Source: Klebsiella aerogenes KCTC 2190
GTDB taxonomy: Bacteria; Pseudomonadota; Gammaproteobacteria; Enterobacterales; Enterobacteriaceae
Direction of reading: 5' to 3'
DNA: 64,000 nt
Assembly (NCBI RefSeq): GCF_000215745.1
Contig: NC_015663.1
Coordinates: forward strand, 2,480,001-2,544,000
Below the pieces are notes generated by a model that had not been told where the DNA came from, made no database searches, and saw nothing but the letters and a program-made list of their open reading frames with translations. Made by a program: the position numbers and the translations under genes. Positions 18,358 to 32,727 of the stretch are shown here, piece by piece. Position 1 is the stretch's first letter. Each line of letters opens with the position of its first letter.

Positions 18358-21021
18358 TTACCCTTTATCGTTTGGATTGAGGGCCTCTGTCAACCGTTGT
18401 TGCACTTCTTGTTGCAGCTCATTATTAAGGGCACGCCGGTCGGCGGTGGCGATTATAAATAAATCTTCTACTCGCTCGCCAATTGTCGTAATTCGGGCTC
18501 CGTGAAGCGAAATCCCGAGGTCGGCGAACACCTGACCGACGCGGGCGAGCAGCCCTGGCTGATCGAGCGCAATGAGCTCAAGAAATGATTTCCGGTCGGT
18601 ATGGGTCGGCAGAAAATTCACCTCAGTGGCGACGGAAAAATGACGTAGTTTAGCCGCCTGGCGACGCGGGGCCGGCGGCTCCCAGCTGCGTTGAGTTATT
18701 GTCTGCTCAAGACCGTGGCGAATCGCCTCGTGGCGATCGGCGGAAAGCGGGCTGCCGTCGGGTTCAAGGACGATAAAGGTATCCATCGCCATGCCGTCGC
18801 GGGTGGTGAAGATCTGCGCATCGTGAACGCTGAGGTTGCGCCGATCCAGTTCGCCGCAGACGGCGGCGAACAGGTAAGGGCGGTCTGGGCTCCAGATGAA
18901 GATCTCGGTGCCGCCGCGGGTGGCCCGCGAACTCAGCAGGATCATCGGTTTACTGAGATCGTGCTTCAGCAGGTTGCGGGCGTGCCAGGCGAGCTGGTTC
19001 GGCGTATGCCGCACAAAGTAGTTCGCCCGGCAGCGGTTCCAAATCTGGTGCAGCGCCTCTTCATTGATATTGTCCATGCGCAACAGCGCCAGCGCCTGCA
19101 GCTGATGGTGGCGTACCCGTTCACGCATATCCGGCGTGCTCTGCATACCGCGGCGCAGCTGTTTTTCGGTGGCGAAATAGAGCTCGCGTAGCAGGCTTTG
19201 CTTCCAGCTGTTCCACAGCGTTTCGTTGGTGGCGCAGATATCGGCGACGGTCAGGCATACCAGATAGCGCAGGCGATTTTCCGTCTGTACCTCTTCGGCG
19301 AACTGTTTAATCACCTCCGGGTCCTGAATGTCGCGGCGCTGGGCGGTTACCGACATCAATAGATGCTGGCGTACCAGCCAGGCGACCAGCTGCGTCTCCC
19401 GCGAATTGAGCCCGTGGAGCTCTGCGAATTTCAGCACGTCTTCGGCACCGAGAATCGAGTGATCGCCGCCGCGGCCTTTAGCGATATCGTGAAACAGGGC
19501 GGCGATGAGGATAAGTTCAGGATGGGCCAGCCGCGGCCACAGCTCAACGCACAGCGGATGGCGGCTGCGGGTCTCTTCTTTCGCGAAGCTTTCCAGCTTT
19601 AACAAGACGCGTATGGTGTGTTCGTCGACGGTATAGGCGTGAAACAGGTCGAATTGCATCTGACCGACAATATGCGACCACTGCGGCATATAGGCCCACA
19701 GCACGCTGTGGCGATGCATCGGCAGCAGGCCGCGACTCACCGCGCCCTGATGGCGCAGCATGCTGAGGAAGAGAGTTCGCGCCTCCGGGATATAGCACAG
19801 TGGCTGCGTCAGGTGGCGGCGCGCGTGGCGCAGGTGACGCAGAGTAGTGGAGTAAATGCCGGTGATGCTGCTGTTGCGCACCATAATAAAGAACATCCGC
19901 AGAATTGCCTGCGGCTCGCGCATAAACAGGGTGTCGTCACGCAGGTCTATCAGGGGGCCGCGCAGTTGGAAATCATCATCAATAGGCCGCGGTTTTTCGT
20001 TCTCGGTTAGCGCGAGGATCGCCTCGTCAAACAGCTGCAGTAGCATGTTATTGAGTTCACTCACCCGACGCGTGACGCGGAAGAAATCTTTCATCATGTG
20101 TTCGATCGGCTGATTGCCTTCGCCTTCATAGCCGAGGCGGTGGGCGACATTCAGCTGACGATCGAAAAGCAGGCGGTTATCGTAGCGATTCACTTCAAGA
20201 TGCAACGCAAAACGGATACGCCAGAGCTGGTGCAGGCACTCGTTAAGCTCGTTGCGCTCGGCTTCGGTGAGGAAGCCGAAGCCGACCATTTCATCAAGCG
20301 AGGTGGCGCCGAAGTGGCGGCGGGCCACCCACTGCAGGGTATGTATATCGCGCAGGCCGCCGGGGCTGCTTTTGACGTCCGGCTCCAGGTTGTAACTGGT
20401 GCCATGGTAGCGCTGGTGGCGAACATTCTGCTCTTCAACCTTGGCGGCGAAGAACTTTTCCGACGGCCAGAAGCCGTCGCTAAAAATATGTTTTTGCAGT
20501 TCAAGGAACAGCGCGACGTCGCCGATGAGTAGGCGGGATTCAATTAAGTTGGTGGCGACGGTAAGATCCGAAAGCCCTTCGAGCAAACACTCTTCGAGGG
20601 TACGCACGCTGTGGCCGACTTCGAGCTTAACGTCCCACAGCAGGGTCAGGAGCTCGCCGACCTTTTGCGCCTGCTCGTCCGGCAGCTTTTTACGGCTCAG
20701 AATCAGCAGGTCGACGTCGGAGAGCGGGTGCAGCTCGCCGCGGCCATAGCCGCCAACGGCCACTAGCGCCAGGTCGCAGACGGATTCAAAACCATAGTCG
20801 ACCCACAGCCGCTGCAGCAGCTGGTCGATAAACTCGGTGCGCGCCGCGATGAGCTGCTCTGCGGCGATGCCGTTATCAAATGCCTCTCCGAGCCAGTGCT
20901 GGAAGGTATCGATGTGCGCCTTGATTGCGGCACAGTTCAGATCGCCCTGCGGCCAGTTCACTGGATGTTCCGGCGGGATGGGCAGAAGAGGGGAGGCTGT
21001 GTCAGGTAAAGAGTTGCTCAT
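18358..21021 (-). CDS. glnD: Bifunctional uridylyltransferase/uridylyl-removing enzyme GlnD
   Basis: Nitrogen sensor that uridylylates PII proteins when glutamine is low and removes UMP when it is high. It has 887 residues (E. coli 890). Order: nucleotidyltransferase domain with [17 protein letters not shown] near residue 90, helical linker, HD hydrolase domain with [14 protein letters not shown] near residue 510, and two C-terminal ACT domains (about 700-790 and 810-887) that bind glutamine. Divergence from the E. coli sequence is conservative. It lies between map (upstream, same strand, with a terminator between) and dapD. Confidence 0.97.
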   Translation of the reverse strand: MSNSLPDTASPLLPIPPEHPVNWPQGDLNCAAIKAHIDTFQHWLGEAFDNGIAAEQLIAARTEFIDQLLQRLWVDYGFESVCDLALVAVGGYGRGELHPLSDVDLLILSRKKLPDEQAQKVGELLTLLWDVKLEVGHSVRTLEECLLEGLSDLTVATNLIESRLLIGDVALFLELQKHIFSDGFWPSEKFFAAKVEEQNVRHQRYHGTSYNLEPDVKSSPGGLRDIHTLQWVARRHFGATSLDEMVGFGFLTEAERNELNECLHQLWRIRFALHLEVNRYDNRLLFDRQLNVAHRLGYEGEGNQPIEHMMKDFFRVTRRVSELNNMLLQLFDEAILALTENEKPRPIDDDFQLRGPLIDLRDDTLFMREPQAILRMFFIMVRNSSITGIYSTTLRHLRHARRHLTQPLCYIPEARTLFLSMLRHQGAVSRGLLPMHRHSVLWAYMPQWSHIVGQMQFDLFHAYTVDEHTIRVLLKLESFAKEETRSRHPLCVELWPRLAHPELILIAALFHDIAKGRGGDHSILGAEDVLKFAELHGLNSRETQLVAWLVRQHLLMSVTAQRRDIQDPEVIKQFAEEVQTENRLRYLVCLTVADICATNETLWNSWKQSLLRELYFATEKQLRRGMQSTPDMRERVRHHQLQALALLRMDNINEEALHQIWNRCRANYFVRHTPNQLAWHARNLLKHDLSKPMILLSSRATRGGTEIFIWSPDRPYLFAAVCGELDRRNLSVHDAQIFTTRDGMAMDTFIVLEPDGSPLSADRHEAIRHGLEQTITQRSWEPPAPRRQAAKLRHFSVATEVNFLPTHTDRKSFLELIALDQPGLLARVGQVFADLGISLHGARITTIGERVEDLFIIATADRRALNNELQQEVQQRLTEALNPNDKG

Positions 21022-21050
21022 CGCGTCACCATAAGAAAAAACTATCTAAT

Positions 21051-21076
21051 AAAAAAGCCGGCGGGCGCCGGCTTTT
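21051..21076 (-). terminator. Intrinsic terminator after map
   Basis: On the minus strand AAAAGCCGGC pairs with GCCGGCTTTT around a GCCC loop and runs into TTTTTT. It sits three bases past the map stop and isolates map from glnD. Confidence 0.9.
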
Positions 21077-21078
21077 CA

Positions 21079-21873
21079 TTATTCGTCGTGCGAGATTATC
21101 GCCGGGATGGTGTCATCCTTGCGTAGCGTCAGAATTTCGCAGCCGTTATCGGTTACCACAATAGTATGCTCGTACTGCGCAGACAAGCTACGGTCTTTGG
21201 TTTTCACCGTCCAGCCGTCCTTCATGCTACGGATCTCTTTCTTACCGGCGTTGACCATCGGTTCGATGGTGAAGGTCATACCCGGCTTGAGCACCACGTC
21301 GGTTTCCGGCGAATCATAGTGCAGTACCTGCGGTTCTTCGTGGAAGCCGCGGCCGATACCGTGCCCGCAGTACTCGCGCACCACGGAGAAACCTTCCGCT
21401 TCAACGAATTTCTGGATCGCCGCGCCGATCGCGCGCAGGTTGATCCCCGGTTTAACCATCTTCAGCGCCAGATAGAGGCTTTCCTGGGTGATGCGGCACA
21501 GGCGCTCGCCGAGGATAGTCGGTTTACCGACGATGAACATTTTTGAGGTATCGCCGTGGAACTCATCTTTAATCACGGTCACGTCGATATTAACGATGTC
21601 GCCGTCTTTCAGCAGTTTGCCGTCATCCGGGATGCCGTGGCACACCACTTCATTAATAGAGATACAGACCGATTTCGGGAAGCCGTGATAGCCGAGGCAG
21701 GCGGAGACCGCTTTCTGTTCATTAACAATGTAGTCGTTGCAGATGCGATCCAGCTCGCCGGTGCTGACGCCCGGTTTGACGTAGGGTTCGATCATTTCCA
21801 GCACTTCGGCGGCCAGGCGGCCGGCAACGCGCATTTTTTCGATGTCTTCAGATGTCTTGATAGAGATAGCCAT
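21079..21873 (-). CDS. map: Type I methionine aminopeptidase Map
   Basis: Removes the initiator methionine from nascent proteins. It has 264 residues, as in E. coli. The metal-binding residues of the family are in place: Asp97 in NIDVTVIKD, Asp108 in HGDTSKMF, His171 in GHGIGRGFHEEP, and the glutamates in FTIEPM (204) and QYEHT (235). It is transcribed away from rpsB across a shared 322-base intergenic region that also holds the rpsB promoter and leader. Confidence 0.97.
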   Translation of the reverse strand: MAISIKTSEDIEKMRVAGRLAAEVLEMIEPYVKPGVSTGELDRICNDYIVNEQKAVSACLGYHGFPKSVCISINEVVCHGIPDDGKLLKDGDIVNIDVTVIKDEFHGDTSKMFIVGKPTILGERLCRITQESLYLALKMVKPGINLRAIGAAIQKFVEAEGFSVVREYCGHGIGRGFHEEPQVLHYDSPETDVVLKPGMTFTIEPMVNAGKKEIRSMKDGWTVKTKDRSLSAQYEHTIVVTDNGCEILTLRKDDTIPAIISHDE

Positions 21874-21994
21874 GGAATATGTCCAGCAGTGTCGATTTTT
21901 TCGACAATAATAGATTAAGTCCTGTCAATGGTAACAGTCCGGGTACGCTGGTGCCAAATTGAGAATCATTAACAGCACGAGACGTCAACAAGAG

Positions 21995-22030
21995 TTGGTG
22001 TCTGGCCAGGTTTTGTGGTATAAAGCGCGC

Positions 22031-22031
<1 letters not shown>
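21995..22031 (+). promoter_or_regulatory. rpsB promoter with stringent-type discriminator
   Basis: A -35-like TTGGTG (21995-22000) and -10 TATAAA (22019-22024) are 18 bases apart, followed by the G/C-only stretch GCGCGCCGG. A G/C-rich discriminator between -10 and the start point is typical of stringently controlled ribosomal promoters. Confidence 0.7.
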
Positions 22032-22921
<890 letters not shown>

Positions 22922-22957
22922 TAAGGTTTAAGCCCTTATTAGTACCGTGTATGAATA

Positions 22958-22982
22958 GGGGCCAATTTTAGGCCCCTTTTTT
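22958..22982 (+). terminator. rpsB-tsf intercistronic terminator/attenuator
   Basis: GGGGCC and GGCCCC form a six-bp stem with an AATTTTA loop followed by six T residues. It lies in the 119-base gap between rpsB and tsf. tsf has no obvious promoter of its own, so read-through must occur and the site probably sets the S2 to EF-Ts ratio. Confidence 0.8.
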
Positions 22983-23040
22983 CAATTTATGCTGTTTGGC
23001 CGCAGGCCGGGCAGTTTCCACATCTCCCGAGGATTTTAGA

Positions 23041-23892
23041 ATGGCTGAAATTACCGCTTCCCTGGTAAAAGAGCTGCGCGAACGTACTGGCGCAGGCATG
23101 ATGGATTGCAAAAAAGCACTGACTGAAGCTAATGGCGACATCGAGCTGGCAATCGAAAACATGCGTAAATCCGGCGCGATCAAAGCGGCGAAAAAAGCAG
23201 GCAACGTTGCTGCTGACGGCGTGATCAAAACCAAAATCGACGGCAACTACGGTTACATTCTGGAAGTTAACTGCCAGACTGACTTCGTTGCTAAAGATGG
23301 TGGTTTCCAGGCATTTGCTGACAAAGTACTGGACGCCGCTGTTGCTGGTAAAATCTCCGACGTTGAAGTTCTGAAAGCGCAGTTCGAAGAAGAACGTGTT
23401 GCCCTGGTTGCTAAAATCGGCGAGAACATCAACATCCGTCGTATCGCTATCCTGGAAGGCGACGTTCTGGGCAGCTACCAGCACGGTGCGCGCATCGGCG
23501 TTCTGGTTGCCGCTAAAGGCGCTGACGAAGAGCTGGTTAAGCAGCTGGCAATGCACGTTGCTGCAAGCAAGCCGGAATTCGTTAAGCCGGAAGACGTTTC
23601 TGCTGAAGTAGTAGAAAAAGAGTACCAGGTTCAGCTGGACATCGCGATGCAGTCCGGTAAGCCGAAAGAAATCGCAGAGAAAATGGTTGAAGGCCGTATG
23701 AAGAAATTCACCGGCGAAGTTTCTCTGACTGGTCAGCCTTTCGTTATGGAGCCGAGCAAATCTGTTGGTCAGCTGCTGAAAGAGCACAACGCCGACGTTA
23801 CTGGCTTCATCCGCTTTGAAGTGGGCGAAGGCATCGAGAAAGTTGAGACTGACTTTGCAGCAGAAGTTGCTGCGATGTCCAAGCAGTCTTAA
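23041..23892 (+). CDS. tsf: Elongation factor Ts
   Basis: Guanine-nucleotide exchange factor that recycles EF-Tu. It has 283 residues, the E. coli length. The N-terminal UBA-like domain with [15 protein letters not shown] (residues 12-26) and the core TDFV motif that inserts into EF-Tu (near residue 80) are present. The ATG at 23041 follows GAGGATTTTAGA; a longer frame from 22996 extends into the leader and is rejected. Strongly biased codons indicate high expression. Confidence 0.98.
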   Translation: MAEITASLVKELRERTGAGMMDCKKALTEANGDIELAIENMRKSGAIKAAKKAGNVAADGVIKTKIDGNYGYILEVNCQTDFVAKDGGFQAFADKVLDAAVAGKISDVEVLKAQFEEERVALVAKIGENINIRRIAILEGDVLGSYQHGARIGVLVAAKGADEELVKQLAMHVAASKPEFVKPEDVSAEVVEKEYQVQLDIAMQSGKPKEIAEKMVEGRMKKFTGEVSLTGQPFVMEPSKSVGQLLKEHNADVTGFIRFEVGEGIEKVETDFAAEVAAMSKQS

Positions 23893-23905
23893 TTTTTTAA
23901 AAAAA

Positions 23906-23935
23906 GGAGCCGCCTGAGGGCGGCTTCTTTTTGCG
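23906..23935 (+). terminator. Intrinsic terminator of tsf
   Basis: GAGCCGCC and GGCGGCTTC pair around a TGAG loop and run into TTTTT, 15 bases after the tsf stop. Confidence 0.9.
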
Positions 23936-24043
23936 CCTCTCTTGTAAAATCAGCCAATCGCTTATAGTGACTGCGCTGAACGATGACATACAATGTCGTC
24001 AGAATTAACTCATCTCAATCGTTGACAGTCTCAGGAAAGAAAC

Positions 24044-24769
24044 ATGGCTACCAATGCAAAACCCGTCTACAAACGTATTCTGCTGAAGTTAAGTGGCGAA
24101 GCTCTGCAGGGTTCAGAAGGCTTCGGTATTGATGCAAGCATACTTGACCGTATGGCTCAGGAAATCAAAGAACTGGTTGAACTGGGTATTCAGGTTGGCG
24201 TAGTGATTGGTGGCGGTAACCTGTTCCGTGGTGCTGGTCTGGCGAAAGCGGGTATGAACCGCGTTGTGGGCGACCACATGGGCATGCTGGCAACGGTCAT
24301 GAACGGCCTGGCAATGCGTGATGCGCTCCATCGCGCCTATGTGAACGCTCGCCTGATGTCCGCAATCCCGCTGAACGGCGTGTGTGACAACTATAGCTGG
24401 GCGGAAGCGATTAGCCTGCTGCGTAACAATCGCGTGGTGATCCTCTCCGCAGGTACCGGCAACCCATTCTTTACTACCGACTCCGCAGCCTGCCTGCGCG
24501 GTATTGAAATCGAAGCCGACGTGGTGCTGAAAGCGACCAAGGTTGACGGCGTGTTTACCGCTGACCCGGCGAAAGATCCTTCCGCCACCATGTACGATCA
24601 GCTGACCTACGGCGAAGTGCTGGATAAAGAGCTGAAAGTGATGGATCTTGCCGCCTTCACCCTGGCGCGCGACCACAAACTGCCGATTCGCGTATTTAAC
24701 ATGAACAAGCCTGGCGCGCTGCGTCGTGTGGTGATGGGCGAAAAAGAAGGCACATTGATTACGGAATAA
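24044..24769 (+). CDS. pyrH: UMP kinase PyrH
   Basis: Hexameric uridylate kinase that phosphorylates UMP to UDP; the family is activated by GTP and inhibited by UTP. It has 241 residues, the E. coli length. It has the amino-acid-kinase fold signatures: [10 protein letters not shown] near residue 14, [10 protein letters not shown] near residue 53, and the TDSAA substrate loop near residue 145. It is preceded by an SD-like AGGAAAG. Intergenic gaps of about 150 bases on both sides suggest separate transcription from tsf and frr. Confidence 0.97.
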   Translation: MATNAKPVYKRILLKLSGEALQGSEGFGIDASILDRMAQEIKELVELGIQVGVVIGGGNLFRGAGLAKAGMNRVVGDHMGMLATVMNGLAMRDALHRAYVNARLMSAIPLNGVCDNYSWAEAISLLRNNRVVILSAGTGNPFFTTDSAACLRGIEIEADVVLKATKVDGVFTADPAKDPSATMYDQLTYGEVLDKELKVMDLAAFTLARDHKLPIRVFNMNKPGALRRVVMGEKEGTLITE

Positions 24770-24919
24770 TTCCCGTCGGCGCTAATTCCGGGTAATATTC
24801 CGCTTTACTTTAGCGGGGAAGTTGCCCGGTTAATTGAATTAATCCGGACTATACTTAGCTCACTTTTGCGGTGAGCGACCGTGTGGTCTGTCTGAGACAA
24901 GTTTTCAAGGATTCGTAAC

Positions 24920-25477
24920 GTGATTAGCGATATCAGAAAAGATGCTGAAGTACGCATGGAAAAATGCGTTGAAGCATTCAAAAACCAAATCAGCAAAATT
25001 CGCACGGGTCGTGCTTCTCCAAGCCTGCTGGATGGCATCATTGTAGAATACTACGGCACGCCGACTCCGCTGCGTCAGCTGGCAAGCGTTACGGTAGAAG
25101 ATTCCCGTACGCTGAAAATCAACGTCTTCGACCGCTCTATGAGCCCGGCCGTTGAAAAAGCGATTATGGCGTCTGACCTGGGTCTGAACCCAAGCTCTGC
25201 GGGTAGCGATATCCGCGTTCCGCTGCCGCCGCTGACAGAAGAACGTCGTAAAGATCTGACCAAGATCGTGCGTGGCGAAGCAGAGCAGGCGCGTGTCGCC
25301 GTGCGTAACGTTCGCCGTGACGCGAACGACAAAGTTAAAGCTCTGCTCAAAGAGAAAGAGATCAGCGAAGATGACGATCGCCGTTCTCAGGACGACGTGC
25401 AGAAAATGACTGACGCCGCCATTAAGAAAGTTGATGCGGCGCTGGCAGAGAAAGAAGCGGAACTGATGCAGTTCTGA
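24920..25477 (+). CDS. frr: Ribosome recycling factor
   Basis: Splits post-termination ribosomes together with EF-G. It has 185 residues, the E. coli length. The protein is almost entirely helical and highly charged, with the conserved [13 protein letters not shown] near residue 28 and the C-terminal EAELMQF. Translation starts at GTG after AAGGATTC; E. coli frr also uses GTG. A TATACT -10-like element lies about 70 bases upstream without a well-spaced -35. Confidence 0.97.
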   Translation: MISDIRKDAEVRMEKCVEAFKNQISKIRTGRASPSLLDGIIVEYYGTPTPLRQLASVTVEDSRTLKINVFDRSMSPAVEKAIMASDLGLNPSSAGSDIRVPLPPLTEERRKDLTKIVRGEAEQARVAVRNVRRDANDKVKALLKEKEISEDDDRRSQDDVQKMTDAAIKKVDAALAEKEAELMQF

Positions 25478-25616
25478 TTTTCTGCCGTTACGCGGGCCCG
25501 GGATATTCGGGGCTGCGTAAAGTCTGAAACGCCGTACAGAAGACCGTACGCTCAATATTTGGGATTGCGTTAAAATAGCTGGCCTTGTAGCCTTCCGTTC
25601 TATACCGAAGGTCATT

Positions 25617-25680
25617 CGCCGCCGTTTTAGCCCCGAGGATTGATGCATAAAGGGCTTGCTGGCGGCGTTTTGCTTTTTAT
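25617..25680 (+). terminator. Long hairpin with T-tract between frr and dxr
   Basis: GCCGCC (25618-25623) pairs with GGCGGC (25661-25666) and, inside it, GCCC with GGGC; the arm is followed by GTTTTGCTTTTT. It looks like a large, partly interrupted terminator. It ends 27 bases before the dxr start, so it must act either on frr read-through or as an attenuator of dxr. Confidence 0.5.
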
Positions 25681-25706
25681 CCTGTCACAATTCTTCTGGA
25701 CGTCTC

Positions 25707-26891
25707 ATGAAGCAATTAACCGTTCTCGGTTCGACCGGTTCAATCGGCTGCAGCACGCTGGACGTGGTGCGCCATAATCCCGAAAGCTTTTCCGTCGCCG
25801 CGCTGGTCGCGGGGAAAAATGTCGACCGTATGGTTGAACAATGTCTGGAATTTTCCCCCCGCTTTGCGGTGATGGATGATGCGCAAAGCGCTGAGCGTTT
25901 GCGTACGCTGCTACGTGAACAGGGCTGCCGCACGGAAGTGCTGAGCGGTAAGCAGGCGGCGGCCGACGTCGCGGCGCTGGATGAAGTCGATCAGGTGATG
26001 GCGGCCATCGTTGGCGCGGCCGGTCTGGCGCCGACGCTGGCCGCCATTCGCGCCGGCAAAACGGTGTTGTTAGCGAATAAAGAGTCGCTGGTGACCTGCG
26101 GCCGCCTGTTTATGGACGCGGTTCAGCAGTATGGCGCTCGCCTGTTGCCGGTTGATAGCGAACATAACGCGATTTTTCAGAGTTTGCCGGAAACAATTCA
26201 AAACCATCTGGGATACGCTGACCTGACGCAGAACGGCGTCTCGTCGATTCTGCTGACCGGTTCCGGTGGACCTTTCCGGGAAACGGCGATTTCTGAGCTG
26301 GCGGCAATGACGCCGGATCAGGCTTGCCGCCATCCGAACTGGTCAATGGGACGCAAAATTTCCGTTGATTCCGCCACGATGATGAATAAAGGGCTGGAGT
26401 ACATCGAAGCCCGCTGGCTGTTTAATGCCTCTGCTCAGCAGATGGAAGTCATTATTCATCCGCAATCGGTGATTCACTCCATGGTTCGCTATCAGGACGG
26501 CAGCGTGCTGGCGCAATTAGGCGAGCCGGATATGCGCACGCCGATCGCCCATACCATGGGGTGGCCGCAGCGCCTGAACTCCGGCGTTAAACCGTTGGAC
26601 TTCTGTCAATTGAGCAACCTGAGTTTCTCAGCGCCGGATTACGATCGCTATCCGTGCCTGAAGCTGGCAATGGACGCTTTTGATGTCGGCCAGGCCGCGA
26701 CGACGGCGTTGAATGCCGCTAACGAAGTTTCGGTGGCGGCGTTTCTGAATAGCGAAATCCGCTTTACCGATATTGCGGCGGTTAACCAGGCGGTGCTGGA
26801 TAGTATGGCGCTCAATGAACCGCAAAGTATTGATGAAGTGGTTGCGATTGATGCCGAAGCGCGCGTCGCCGCACAGCGACAACTCCGATAA
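25707..26891 (+). CDS. dxr: 1-deoxy-D-xylulose 5-phosphate reductoisomerase
   Basis: Second enzyme of the MEP isoprenoid pathway; it makes 2-C-methyl-D-erythritol 4-phosphate with NADPH. It has 394 residues (E. coli 398). The NADPH loop GSTGSIG is at residues 7-13, the metal/substrate residues in [11 protein letters not shown] near residue 148, and the flexible active-site loop around HPNWSMGRK near residue 206. The C-terminus ends at RVAAQRQLR, four residues short of E. coli, outside the catalytic part. The ATG at 25707 gives the conserved [12 protein letters not shown] start; the longer frame from 25656 is rejected. Confidence 0.96.
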   Translation: MKQLTVLGSTGSIGCSTLDVVRHNPESFSVAALVAGKNVDRMVEQCLEFSPRFAVMDDAQSAERLRTLLREQGCRTEVLSGKQAAADVAALDEVDQVMAAIVGAAGLAPTLAAIRAGKTVLLANKESLVTCGRLFMDAVQQYGARLLPVDSEHNAIFQSLPETIQNHLGYADLTQNGVSSILLTGSGGPFRETAISELAAMTPDQACRHPNWSMGRKISVDSATMMNKGLEYIEARWLFNASAQQMEVIIHPQSVIHSMVRYQDGSVLAQLGEPDMRTPIAHTMGWPQRLNSGVKPLDFCQLSNLSFSAPDYDRYPCLKLAMDAFDVGQAATTALNAANEVSVAAFLNSEIRFTDIAAVNQAVLDSMALNEPQSIDEVVAIDAEARVAAQRQLR

Positions 26892-26930
26892 CACATGGCG
26901 TAGGGGAGCCCCTGTAACGCGTTGTGATAT

Positions 26931-26966
26931 TTGTGGGCGCTGGGCTTCGGTGATATAGTCTGCGCC
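26931..26966 (+). promoter_or_regulatory. Promoter upstream of uppS
   Basis: TTGTGG (26931-26936) and TATAGT (26954-26959) are separated by 17 bases and followed by the G/C-rich CTGCGCCACCC. It would start RNA near 26966 and is the most likely promoter for the uppS-cdsA envelope operon. Confidence 0.6.
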
Positions 26967-27003
26967 ACCCGATCGTTGCATTTTGTTGTGAAAGATTACG
27001 GTG

Positions 27004-27027
27004 GCCGTGGCAAGACACGGCTTTTTT
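27004..27027 (+). terminator. Terminator-like hairpin in the uppS leader
   Basis: GCCGTG and CACGGC form a six-bp stem with a GCAAGA loop followed directly by six T residues. It lies only about 40-60 bases downstream of the promoter at 26931, so it either ends dxr transcripts, attenuates uppS, or makes a short RNA. Confidence 0.65.
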
Positions 27028-27157
27028 GCGTAAAGCTTTTGGTTGTTCTCTGCGATTGGCTGTAGCTCCGGCGCCGGATAAAAATGCGTATTCAGCGCTG
27101 CCCGGCGGCGTGTGTGTTGTGGCTTAGCTAATCCTTATTATGGACTTAAAACGCGTT

Positions 27158-27919
27158 ATGTTGTCTGCTAATCAAACTGTCAGCAAAATGTCGCCTGCGC
27201 ATGGTTGTCGCCATGTCGCCATTATCATGGACGGCAACGGTCGTTGGGCGAAACAACAAGGTAAAATTCGCGCCTTTGGCCATAAAGCTGGAGCGAAATC
27301 TGTTCGTCGCGCGGTCTCCTTCGCGGCGAATAATGGTATTGAAGCATTAACGCTTTACGCATTCAGTAGTGAAAACTGGAACCGTCCGGCGCAGGAAGTG
27401 AGCGCGCTGATGGAACTGTTTGTCTGGGCCCTGGATAGCGAAGTAAAAAGCCTGCATCGTCACAATGTCCGCCTGCGGATTATCGGCGAGACGACACGCT
27501 TTAATGCCCGACTGCAGGAGCGCATTCGTAAGGCGGAAGCGTTGACGGCAAACAATACGGGGTTAACGCTGAATATCGCCGCTAATTACGGCGGCCGCTG
27601 GGATATTGTCCAGGGGGCGCGTCAACTGGCAGAACAGGTACAAAACGGGTTGCTAAAACCTGAAGAGATCACGGAAGAGTTGCTGAGCCAGCAAGTGTGT
27701 ATGCATGAACTGGCTCCCGTCGATTTAGTTATTAGGACCGGGGGAGAGCACCGAATAAGTAACTTTTTGATTTGGCAAATTGCCTATGCCGAACTTTACT
27801 TTACGGATGTTCTTTGGCCCGATTTTGCTGAACAGGACTTTGAAGGTGCACTCCATGCATTCGTTAGTCGAGAGCGTCGTTTTGGCGGCACAGAAGAGCC
27901 GGGTGGCAGTCATGCCTGA
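27158..27919 (+). CDS. uppS: Undecaprenyl diphosphate synthase (ispU/uppS)
   Basis: cis-Prenyltransferase that extends farnesyl diphosphate to the C55 carrier used for peptidoglycan and O-antigen. It has 253 residues from 27158. The catalytic Asp25 sits in HVAIIMDGNGRWA, and the C-terminal RTGGEHRISNFLIWQ motif is intact. An in-frame ATG at 27140 would add MDLKRV; neither start has a good ribosome site. 27158 was preferred because it matches the E. coli N-terminus. It begins the long envelope/lipid gene run that continues to accA. Confidence 0.95.
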   Translation: MLSANQTVSKMSPAHGCRHVAIIMDGNGRWAKQQGKIRAFGHKAGAKSVRRAVSFAANNGIEALTLYAFSSENWNRPAQEVSALMELFVWALDSEVKSLHRHNVRLRIIGETTRFNARLQERIRKAEALTANNTGLTLNIAANYGGRWDIVQGARQLAEQVQNGLLKPEEITEELLSQQVCMHELAPVDLVIRTGGEHRISNFLIWQIAYAELYFTDVLWPDFAEQDFEGALHAFVSRERRFGGTEEPGGSHA

Positions 27920-27931
27920 TGGGGGTCACTT

Positions 27932-28789
27932 TTGCTGAAGTATCGCCTGATTTCCGCTTTCGTTTTAATTCCCGTCGTTATTGCGGCGCTTTTTCTATTG
28001 CCGCCCGCGGGCTTTGCTATTGTCACACTGGTCGTTTGTATGCTCGCCGCGTGGGAGTGGGGGCAATTAAGCGGTTTCACCTCAACGACGCAGCGCGTGT
28101 GGCTGGCGGTGCTTTGTGGCCTGCTGCTGGCGCTAATGCTCTTTATGTTGCCCGAATATCACTATGACGCTCATCAACCGATGGTTGAGGGATCGTTATG
28201 GGCTTCGTTTGGCTGGTGGATTGTCGCGTTGGTGCTGGTACTCTCTTATCCGGCTTCGGCGGCGTTGTGGCGTCATTCGAAAGCGCTGCGTCTTATCTTC
28301 GGCGTGCTGACTATTGTCCCGTTTTTCTGGGGCATGCTGGCGCTGCGGGCCTGGCATTATGCCGATAACCACTATAGCGGCGCGGTGTGGCTGCTGTACG
28401 TCATGATTCTGGTGTGGGGCGCGGATTCCGGCGCCTACATGTTCGGTAAAATGTTCGGCAAGCATAAGCTGGCGCCAAAGGTTTCCCCGGGGAAAACCTG
28501 GCAGGGTTTCTTCGGTGGCCTGCTGACGGCCGCGGTTATCTCCTGGGCGTACGGCATGTGGGCTCATCTGGATGTCACCCCAACTGTGTTGCTGATTTGC
28601 TCGGTGGTGGCGGCGCTGGCTTCAGTGCTGGGCGATTTGACGGAAAGTATGTTTAAGCGTGAAGCCGGCATCAAGGATAGCGGGCATCTGATCCCTGGAC
28701 ATGGCGGTATTTTAGATCGCATTGATAGCCTGACGGCTGCGGTGCCGGTGTTCGCTTGTCTGCTGTTGTTAGTCTTCAGGACGATTTGA
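27932..28789 (+). CDS. cdsA: CDP-diglyceride synthase CdsA
   Basis: Polytopic inner-membrane cytidylyltransferase that makes CDP-diacylglycerol, the precursor of all phospholipids. It has 285 residues, as in E. coli. About eight hydrophobic helices are visible, and the family signature [21 protein letters not shown] lies near residues 237-257. Translation starts at TTG after a run of five G residues; the ATG at 27919 is in another frame. It is 12 bases after uppS. Confidence 0.96.
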   Translation: MLKYRLISAFVLIPVVIAALFLLPPAGFAIVTLVVCMLAAWEWGQLSGFTSTTQRVWLAVLCGLLLALMLFMLPEYHYDAHQPMVEGSLWASFGWWIVALVLVLSYPASAALWRHSKALRLIFGVLTIVPFFWGMLALRAWHYADNHYSGAVWLLYVMILVWGADSGAYMFGKMFGKHKLAPKVSPGKTWQGFFGGLLTAAVISWAYGMWAHLDVTPTVLLICSVVAALASVLGDLTESMFKREAGIKDSGHLIPGHGGILDRIDSLTAAVPVFACLLLLVFRTI

Positions 28790-28800
28790 CGGAAGGTTTT

Positions 28801-30153
28801 ATGCTGAGCGTTCTCTGGAATTTGGCCGCTTTTATTATTGCGCTTGGCGTACTGATCACCGTGCACGAGTTCGGCCATTTCTGGGTGGCTCGTCGCTGCG
28901 GCGTGCGTGTTGAACGTTTTTCCATTGGTTTTGGTAAAGCGTTGTGGCGCCGCGTAGATAAGCAGGGTACTGAATTTGTTATCGCGCTGATCCCACTCGG
29001 CGGCTATGTGAAGATGCTCGACGAACGCGTTGAGCCAGTGGCGCCGGAAATACGCCATTATGCGTTCAACAATAAAACCGTCGGTCAGCGTGCGGCCATC
29101 ATTGCCGCAGGCCCTATCGCCAACTTCATTTTTGCCATCTTTGCTTACTGGCTGGTGTTTATCATCGGCGTCCCTGGCGTACGTCCGGTTGTTGATGAAA
29201 TATCGCCCAATTCCATCGCTGCGCAAGCACAAATTGCAAAAGGAATGGAACTTAAAGCGATAGATGGCATCGAAACGCCTGATTGGGATGCAGTTCGTAT
29301 GGCGTTAGTCGCGAAGATCGGCGACCAACAAACAATACTTACCGTCGCCCCTTTCGGGACGAACCAACGTCAGGATAAAATCCTCGATCTGCGTCACTGG
29401 GCGTTTGAGCCGGATAAACAAGATCCGGTGGCCTCGCTGGGCATCAAGCCGCGTAGCGCGCAGATTGATACCGCCCTGGCTGAGGTACAACCTCAGTCGG
29501 CCGCGCAGAAAGCAGGTTTGCAAGCGGGAGACAGGATCGTTAAAGTCGATGGTCAACCGTTAACGCAGTGGATGACGTTTGTTAATCTGGTGCGTGATAA
29601 TCCGGGCAAGGCGCTGGCTCTGGAGGTCGACAGACAAGGTACGCCGCTGTCGTTGACTTTGACTCCGGATACGAAGTCGGTGAAAGGCAAGGCTGAAGGG
29701 TTTGCAGGGGTAGTACCAAAGGTTATCCCGCTGCCTGATGAATACAAGACAGTGCGTCAGTACGGGCCGTTTGCCGCCATCGCCGAAGCCACGGATAAAA
29801 CCTGGCAACTGATGTCGTTAACGGTCAGGATGCTGGGCAAATTGATAACCGGTGATGTCAAACTGAACAACCTCAGTGGGCCGATTTCTATCGCTCAGGG
29901 GGCTGGAATGTCAGCGGAATTTGGGTTGATTTACTATCTGATGTTCCTTGCGCTGATAAGCGTGAACCTTGGAATAATCAACTTGTTCCCGTTACCCGTC
30001 CTCGACGGGGGGCATCTGCTGTTTTTGGCGATTGAAAAGCTGAAGGGCGGGCCGGTATCCGAGCGAGTTCAAGACTTTAGTTATCGCATTGGCTCAATAC
30101 TGCTGGTGCTGTTAATGGGGCTTGCACTTTTCAATGATTTCTCTCGGTTGTAA
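28801..30153 (+). CDS. rseP: Site-2 regulated intramembrane protease RseP
   Basis: Inner-membrane zinc protease that cleaves the RseA stub after DegS and so releases sigma E. It has 450 residues, the E. coli length. The zinc motif HEFGH is at residues 22-26 in the first membrane segment and the distal LDGGH aspartate near residue 402. Two periplasmic PDZ domains lie between (about 115-190 and 205-300). The ATG at 28801 is 12 bases after cdsA. Coupling with degP (sigma-E promoter) and bamA places it in the envelope stress network. Confidence 0.97.
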   Translation: MLSVLWNLAAFIIALGVLITVHEFGHFWVARRCGVRVERFSIGFGKALWRRVDKQGTEFVIALIPLGGYVKMLDERVEPVAPEIRHYAFNNKTVGQRAAIIAAGPIANFIFAIFAYWLVFIIGVPGVRPVVDEISPNSIAAQAQIAKGMELKAIDGIETPDWDAVRMALVAKIGDQQTILTVAPFGTNQRQDKILDLRHWAFEPDKQDPVASLGIKPRSAQIDTALAEVQPQSAAQKAGLQAGDRIVKVDGQPLTQWMTFVNLVRDNPGKALALEVDRQGTPLSLTLTPDTKSVKGKAEGFAGVVPKVIPLPDEYKTVRQYGPFAAIAEATDKTWQLMSLTVRMLGKLITGDVKLNNLSGPISIAQGAGMSAEFGLIYYLMFLALISVNLGIINLFPLPVLDGGHLLFLAIEKLKGGPVSERVQDFSYRIGSILLVLLMGLALFNDFSRL

Positions 30154-30166
30154 GAGAGTTTGTTAG

Positions 30167-32605
<2,439 letters not shown>

Positions 32606-32727
32606 TTGTCGGCGACAACGGAATGTAAGTGCAGTATAGCGCTGACTGTAGGCGATGGCGGATGCTATCGCCTGGCCACGCAAATAACGGTACCCCTGGG
32701 TACTCATGGGATGGTAAGGAGTCAATT

